A DNA stretch of 25,625 nucleotides, from NCBI GenBank assembly GCA_964652075.1, contig CAZYZQ010000017.1:1-25625 (forward strand). The letters run 5' to 3'. This DNA is from CAZYZQ01 sp964652075. GTDB taxonomy: Bacteria; Bacillota; Clostridia; Oscillospirales; Oscillospiraceae. Shown piece after piece: positions 22,819 through 25,625 of the stretch (within the stretch, counting starts at the first letter, position 1; each line of letters opens with the position of its first letter). The notes below the pieces were generated by a model. That model did no database searches. It was not told the DNA's origin and saw nothing but the letters and a program-made list of their open reading frames with translations. The position numbers were made by a program, and so were the translations under genes.

Positions 22819-23838
22819 TCAGCGTTCAATGATCCGCACCTCACGGTCACTATACGGCGCAGTCAGGGTGTAGCTGTCTTCCAGCCCTGCGGTGAGGTAG
22901 ATTTCGCCGGTGTCTGTGACAAATACGGCTTCAAAGTCGTCGCTCTCCTGCCAGAGGGCGGCGGCTTTTTCCAGCCCCATGACGAACAGCGCTGTGGAGA
23001 GCGCGTCGCAGACAAGGCCGTCCTGCCCCACGACGGTGACGGAGGAAAGGCCGCTTCGCGCGGGGTAGCCCGTGGCAGGGTCCAGAATGTGCCAGTAAAC
23101 CTGCCCGTCCTGCTCAAAGTAGCGCTCATAGCCGCCCGAGGTGACGACGGCCTGATCGGCAATCTCAAGCACCAGCAGCCCGTCGCCGCCGTCCGGGTTT
23201 TTGACGGAGATGCGCCACGGCTTGCCGTCCGGCTTTGTGCCGACGGTCTGGATATTGCCACCCAGATCCAGCAGGGCGGACGAGACGCCCGCATCGCGCA
23301 GAAGCACCGCCGCCTCCCGGCCCGCGAAGCCCTTGGCGACGCTGCCCAGATCGATCATCATGCCCTCCGGCAATTGCACTGCGCCGGTTTCGGGATCAAA
23401 CTGGACCTGACGGTAGTCAACATACGGCAGGAGCGCCTGCAGGGCATCGTCCTCCGGCACCTGATAGGAGCCGGTTGTGAAGCCCCAGGCCCGCACGACC
23501 GGGTAGATCGAAAGATCCAGCGCGCCGCCGGTGCGTTCGCACATGGCAAGCGCCTCCTCAAGCAGCGCGGCGGCGTCGCCCGCCAGCGTACCTGCGCCCG
23601 TCCGGTTCAGCGTGGCGAGCGCGCTTTTTTCATCTGTGACAGAGATCTGCGTCTCCAGCTGCCTGATACACGATGTGGCCTGCTCCAGCGCGGCTTCCTC
23701 CCCATATACGGTCAGCTCCATGTAGGTGTTCATTGCGAAAATGGTCGCGATCTGCGGCTGGGCCGACGTCTGCGCCTGCGGTGTACAGGCGGTCAGCAGC
23801 AGCGCGGACAGAAGGGCCAGAATCCAGACTCGTTTCAT
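22819..23838 (-). CDS. apbE: FAD:protein FMN transferase, ApbE family lipoprotein
   Basis: This 339-residue exported enzyme attaches FMN from FAD to threonine residues of target proteins such as Rnf or Nqr subunits. A signal peptide ends in the lipobox LLTAC (Cys18). The ApbE domain shows FAMNTYMELTVYG, CERTGGALDLSIYPVVRAWG, the conserved MIDLGSVAKGFAGREA, SALLDLGGNIQTVG, WHILDPATGYPA and the metal-site region VCDALSTALFVMG. Length and motif order are normal. The start ATG at 23838 has AAAGGAG nine bases upstream; the frame continues to 23868 without a better site. It is a single-gene transcript with its own promoter and terminator. Its flavinylation target is not in the window. Confidence 0.96.
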   Translation of the reverse strand: MKRVWILALLSALLLTACTPQAQTSAQPQIATIFAMNTYMELTVYGEEAALEQATSCIRQLETQISVTDEKSALATLNRTGAGTLAGDAAALLEEALAMCERTGGALDLSIYPVVRAWGFTTGSYQVPEDDALQALLPYVDYRQVQFDPETGAVQLPEGMMIDLGSVAKGFAGREAAVLLRDAGVSSALLDLGGNIQTVGTKPDGKPWRISVKNPDGGDGLLVLEIADQAVVTSGGYERYFEQDGQVYWHILDPATGYPARSGLSSVTVVGQDGLVCDALSTALFVMGLEKAAALWQESDDFEAVFVTDTGEIYLTAGLEDSYTLTAPYSDREVRIIER

Positions 23839-23908
23839 CGGTGCGGGCTCCTTTCGGGGTGGGTTCATCCGGACTTATGCGGCGGGGGCAGGTGCGGAAT
23901 ACAGGCTA

Positions 23909-23937
23909 ATCATAACACGGAGTCCGGGCGAATGCAA
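23909..23937 (-). promoter_or_regulatory. Promoter of the ApbE gene
   Basis: On the - strand, TTGCAT (23937-23932) and TATGAT (23914-23909) are 17 bases apart, about 70 bases before the start codon. The region between -10 and the gene (23839-23908) shows no clear riboswitch or hairpin. Confidence 0.6.
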
Positions 23938-23942
23938 CCGGC

Positions 23943-23978
23943 CAAAAAGCAGCACACCGGCTCCCGGCCGGTGTGCTG
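23943..23978 (-). terminator. Rho-independent terminator after dnaJ
   Basis: A 12-bp stem (23950-23961 and 23967-23978) with a five-base loop is followed on the - strand by TTTTTGGC. It lies 17 bases past the dnaJ stop codon. Confidence 0.88.
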
Positions 23979-23994
23979 TAAATGCGGAGCCCGT

Positions 23995-25143
23995 TCAGTC
24001 GAACAGATCCTTGACCTTGTCGGAGAAGCGCTTTTTCTTCGGCTGGCCCTTTGCGTCGAGCGAGTCGTCGAACTTGCGCAGCAGATCCTTTTGCTCCTTG
24101 GAGAGCTTTGTCGGCGTCTCGACGACGACGTCAAAGTACTCGTCGCCGCGGCTGCCCGGGCGGCGGAGCATCGGGATGCCCTTGCCGCGCAGGTTGAAGC
24201 GGCTGCCGGTCTGCGTTCCCTCGGGGATGGTATATTTCTGCTTGCCGTCGAGCGTCGGCACCTCGATCTCCGCGCCGAGCGCCGCCTGTTTGAACGAGAT
24301 CGGCACCTCGCAGTACACATTCGCACCGTCACGCTGGAAGATCGGATGCTCGCGGATGCGCACCTGCACCAGCAGGTCGCCGTTCGGGCCGCCGTTCACG
24401 CCAACGCAGCCCTCGCCGCGCACCTTGACGGACTGGCCCATGTCGATGCCGGCCGGAATCTTGACCTTGATTTTTGCGTTGTGGCGCACCTTGCCCTTGC
24501 CGCGGCAGGCCGAGCACGGGTTGCGGACAATCTTGCCGGAGCCGCCGCAGCGCGTGCAGACGCTCGTCTGTGCAAACGCGCCGAACGCGGTCTGGCGCGT
24601 CGTGCGGATCTGGCCGGAGCCGCCGCAGGCCGGGCAGGTGTCCGGCGCGAAGCCGTCCGCCGAGCCGGAGCCGCCGCACTTGGCACAGTTTTCAATGCGT
24701 GCAACCTGTACCTCTTTTTCACAGCCGAAGGCGGCCTCCTCAAAGGTCAGCTCAACGCGCGTGCCGACGTCCTCGCCCTGCATGGGCGCGTTGGCGCGCT
24801 GCCGCGCGCTGCCCGCGCCGCCGCCGAAGAAGTCGCTGAAGATGCTGCCAAGGTCGAAGTCCATGCCGCCGAACCCGCCGCCGAAGCCCGCGCTCTGCGC
24901 GAAGTTCGGATCGACGCCCGCAAAGCCGTACTGGTCGTAGCGCGCCTTCTTCTCCGGGTCCGAGAGCACCTCGTTGGCCTCGTTGACCTCCTTGAATTTC
25001 TCCTCGGATTCCTTGTCGCCGGGGTTCATATCGGGGTGATACTTGGCGGCGAGCTTCCGGTAGGCCTTCTTGATCTCAGCCTCGGTCGCGTTTTTGCTGA
25101 CGCCGAGCACCTCGTAATAGTCTCTTTTGTTTTCGGTTGCCAT
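23995..25143 (-). CDS. dnaJ: Molecular chaperone DnaJ (Hsp40, type I)
   Basis: This 382-residue co-chaperone stimulates the DnaK ATPase and delivers unfolded clients. The J domain (residues 1-70) has the HPD motif at 36-38 (KYHPDMNPGD). A Gly/Phe-rich linker follows (SAGFGGGFGGMDFDLG). The zinc region carries four CxxCxGxG repeats: CAKCGGSG, CPACGGSG, CTRCGGSG and CSACRGKG. The C-terminal client-binding domain starts near KIKVKIPAGID and includes LRGKGIPMLRRPGSRGDEYF. The length is normal and no key residue is missing. The start ATG at 25143 follows AAGAGGTG. It lies 97 bases after dnaK on the same strand, with a strong hairpin between them, and is the last gene of the unit. Confidence 0.98.
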   Translation of the reverse strand: MATENKRDYYEVLGVSKNATEAEIKKAYRKLAAKYHPDMNPGDKESEEKFKEVNEANEVLSDPEKKARYDQYGFAGVDPNFAQSAGFGGGFGGMDFDLGSIFSDFFGGGAGSARQRANAPMQGEDVGTRVELTFEEAAFGCEKEVQVARIENCAKCGGSGSADGFAPDTCPACGGSGQIRTTRQTAFGAFAQTSVCTRCGGSGKIVRNPCSACRGKGKVRHNAKIKVKIPAGIDMGQSVKVRGEGCVGVNGGPNGDLLVQVRIREHPIFQRDGANVYCEVPISFKQAALGAEIEVPTLDGKQKYTIPEGTQTGSRFNLRGKGIPMLRRPGSRGDEYFDVVVETPTKLSKEQKDLLRKFDDSLDAKGQPKKKRFSDKVKDLFD

Positions 25144-25202
25144 CGGGATTCACCTCTTGTTGGCATATGGATAGAATGCGGGAAAAGACGGAAAACCCAT
25201 CA

Positions 25203-25235
25203 ATTCCCCTCCGGCGATGTGCGCCGGAGGGGAAT
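25203..25235 (-). other. Intercistronic hairpin between dnaK and dnaJ
   Basis: A perfect 14-bp stem (25203-25216 and 25222-25235) with the loop ATGTG lies just after the dnaK stop. On the - strand it is followed by TGATGGGTTTTCC, not a continuous U tract. It is therefore better read as an mRNA-processing or partial-termination element that lowers dnaJ output relative to dnaK. Confidence 0.7.
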
Positions 25236-25240
25236 GGGGA

Positions 25241-25624
25241 TTACTGGTTGTCGTCTACGACCTCGTAGTCCGCGTCGACCGGGCCGTCGCCGCCGTTCGG
25301 CTGTGCGCCGGGCTGGCCGCCCTGCTGGGCCTGCTGCTGGTACAGCTTCTCGGAGATGCTGTAGAAGCTCTTCTGCGCCTCTTCGGTTGCGGCCTTGATG
25401 GCCGGGATGTCGTTGCCCTTCAGGGCTTCTTTCAGCTTCTCAACAGCCGCCTGCACCGGCGCCTTCTCGCTCTCGGAGACCTTGTTGCCGAGGTCGGAGA
25501 GCGCCTTCTCGGTCTGATAGACCACCTGATCGCCCGCGTTGCGCGCGTCGACCTCGTCCTTGCGCGCCTTGTCCTCGGCGGCGTACTGCTCCGCCTCGCG
25601 GACGGCCTTGTCGATGTCCTCCTT
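25241..25624 (-). CDS. dnaK: Molecular chaperone DnaK (Hsp70), C-terminal end (5' part outside window)
   Basis: Only the last 127 codons are present; the gene continues beyond the right edge. The visible part is the helical lid: EDIDKAVREAEQYAAEDKAR, VDARNAGDQVVYQTEKALSD and later EAQKSFYSISEKLYQQQAQ. A Gly/Gln/Pro-rich flexible tail and the acidic ending DADYEVVDDNQ follow. These are standard features of the DnaK C terminus, and the dnaJ gene follows directly. The apparent start at 25525 is an internal GTG. The ATPase and substrate-binding domains cannot be assessed. Confidence 0.97.
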   Translation of the reverse strand, partial: KEDIDKAVREAEQYAAEDKARKDEVDARNAGDQVVYQTEKALSDLGNKVSESEKAPVQAAVEKLKEALKGNDIPAIKAATEEAQKSFYSISEKLYQQQAQQGGQPGAQPNGGDGPVDADYEVVDDNQ

Positions 25625-25625
25625 G

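Noticed and set aside
23089..25398. Very long + strand open frame (769 codons) opposite apbE and dnaJ
   Set aside because: It spans two real genes, their terminator and promoter on the opposite strand, has no ribosome site and has low-complexity composition. It is an antisense shadow caused by high third-position GC.
1..25625. CRISPR arrays, insertion sequences, phage genes, tRNA or rRNA genes
   Set aside because: No regularly spaced repeats, transposase or integrase motifs, or tRNA-like cloverleaf sequences were recognised by eye.

Overview
This window looks like chromosomal DNA from an anaerobic, high-GC Gram-positive (Firmicutes, class Clostridia, probably Oscillospirales). The inference rests on several points: a strongly GC-biased third codon position, AGGAGG-type ribosome sites, SigA-type promoters, a flavodiiron protein fused to rubredoxin, a clostridial selenium cluster (DUF3343-selD-yedF-cysteine desulfurase), a BirA-controlled bioY, YitT and DUF1284 proteins, and an LtaS/OpgB-type sulfatase-fold enzyme. 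No tRNA, rRNA, CRISPR array, insertion sequence or phage gene was seen. Coding density is very high and no gene-free stretch exceeds 300 bases.

Layout. (1) 1-3961, + strand: a maltodextrin-type module with two ABC sugar permeases (the first cut by the window edge), a LacI-family repressor and 4-alpha-glucanotransferase (malQ), closed by a strong hairpin terminator. (2) 3982-8893, - strand: two tandem secreted paralogues of unknown function, then a membrane phosphoglycerol-transferase/sulfatase-fold protein. The first paralogue carries an eight-base C tract that puts its signal peptide and body in different frames. (3) 9018-10667, + strand: a histidine phosphatase and an AEC-family permease, driven by a near-consensus promoter and ended by a terminator. 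(4) 10678-15771, - strand: an operon for an S66 LD-carboxypeptidase, an MBL-fold lipoprotein, an M3 oligoendopeptidase, an archaeal/eukaryotic-type peptidyl-tRNA hydrolase (Pth2) and an alpha/beta hydrolase, with gaps or overlaps of a few bases. (5) 15820-16877, - strand: bioY and DUF1284, with a clear BirA operator over the promoter. (6) 16877-18328, - strand: a YitT membrane protein and a DtxR/MntR-type metal regulator, each with its own promoter; the yitT leader is mostly a terminator-like hairpin. (7) 18325-21369, - strand: the selenium cluster. (8) 21390-22762, + strand: flavodiiron protein-rubredoxin, containing a spurious 10-N gap. (9) 22765-23937, - strand: ApbE lipoprotein. (10) 23943 to the end, - strand: dnaJ and the 3' end of dnaK.

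How the genes fit together. Module 1 takes up and remodels alpha-glucans. Modules 2 and 4 suggest cell-envelope and peptide turnover. Module 5 scavenges biotin under BirA control. Module 7 makes selenophosphate and probably mobilises selenium. Module 8 detoxifies O2 or NO, and module 9 covalently flavinates exported proteins. Module 10 is the standard chaperone pair.

The items most worth checking are the uncharacterised tandem secreted pair with its homopolymer frameshift, the BirA operator, the promoter-plus-terminator leader of yitT, and the N-gap, which closes perfectly when the Ns are removed.
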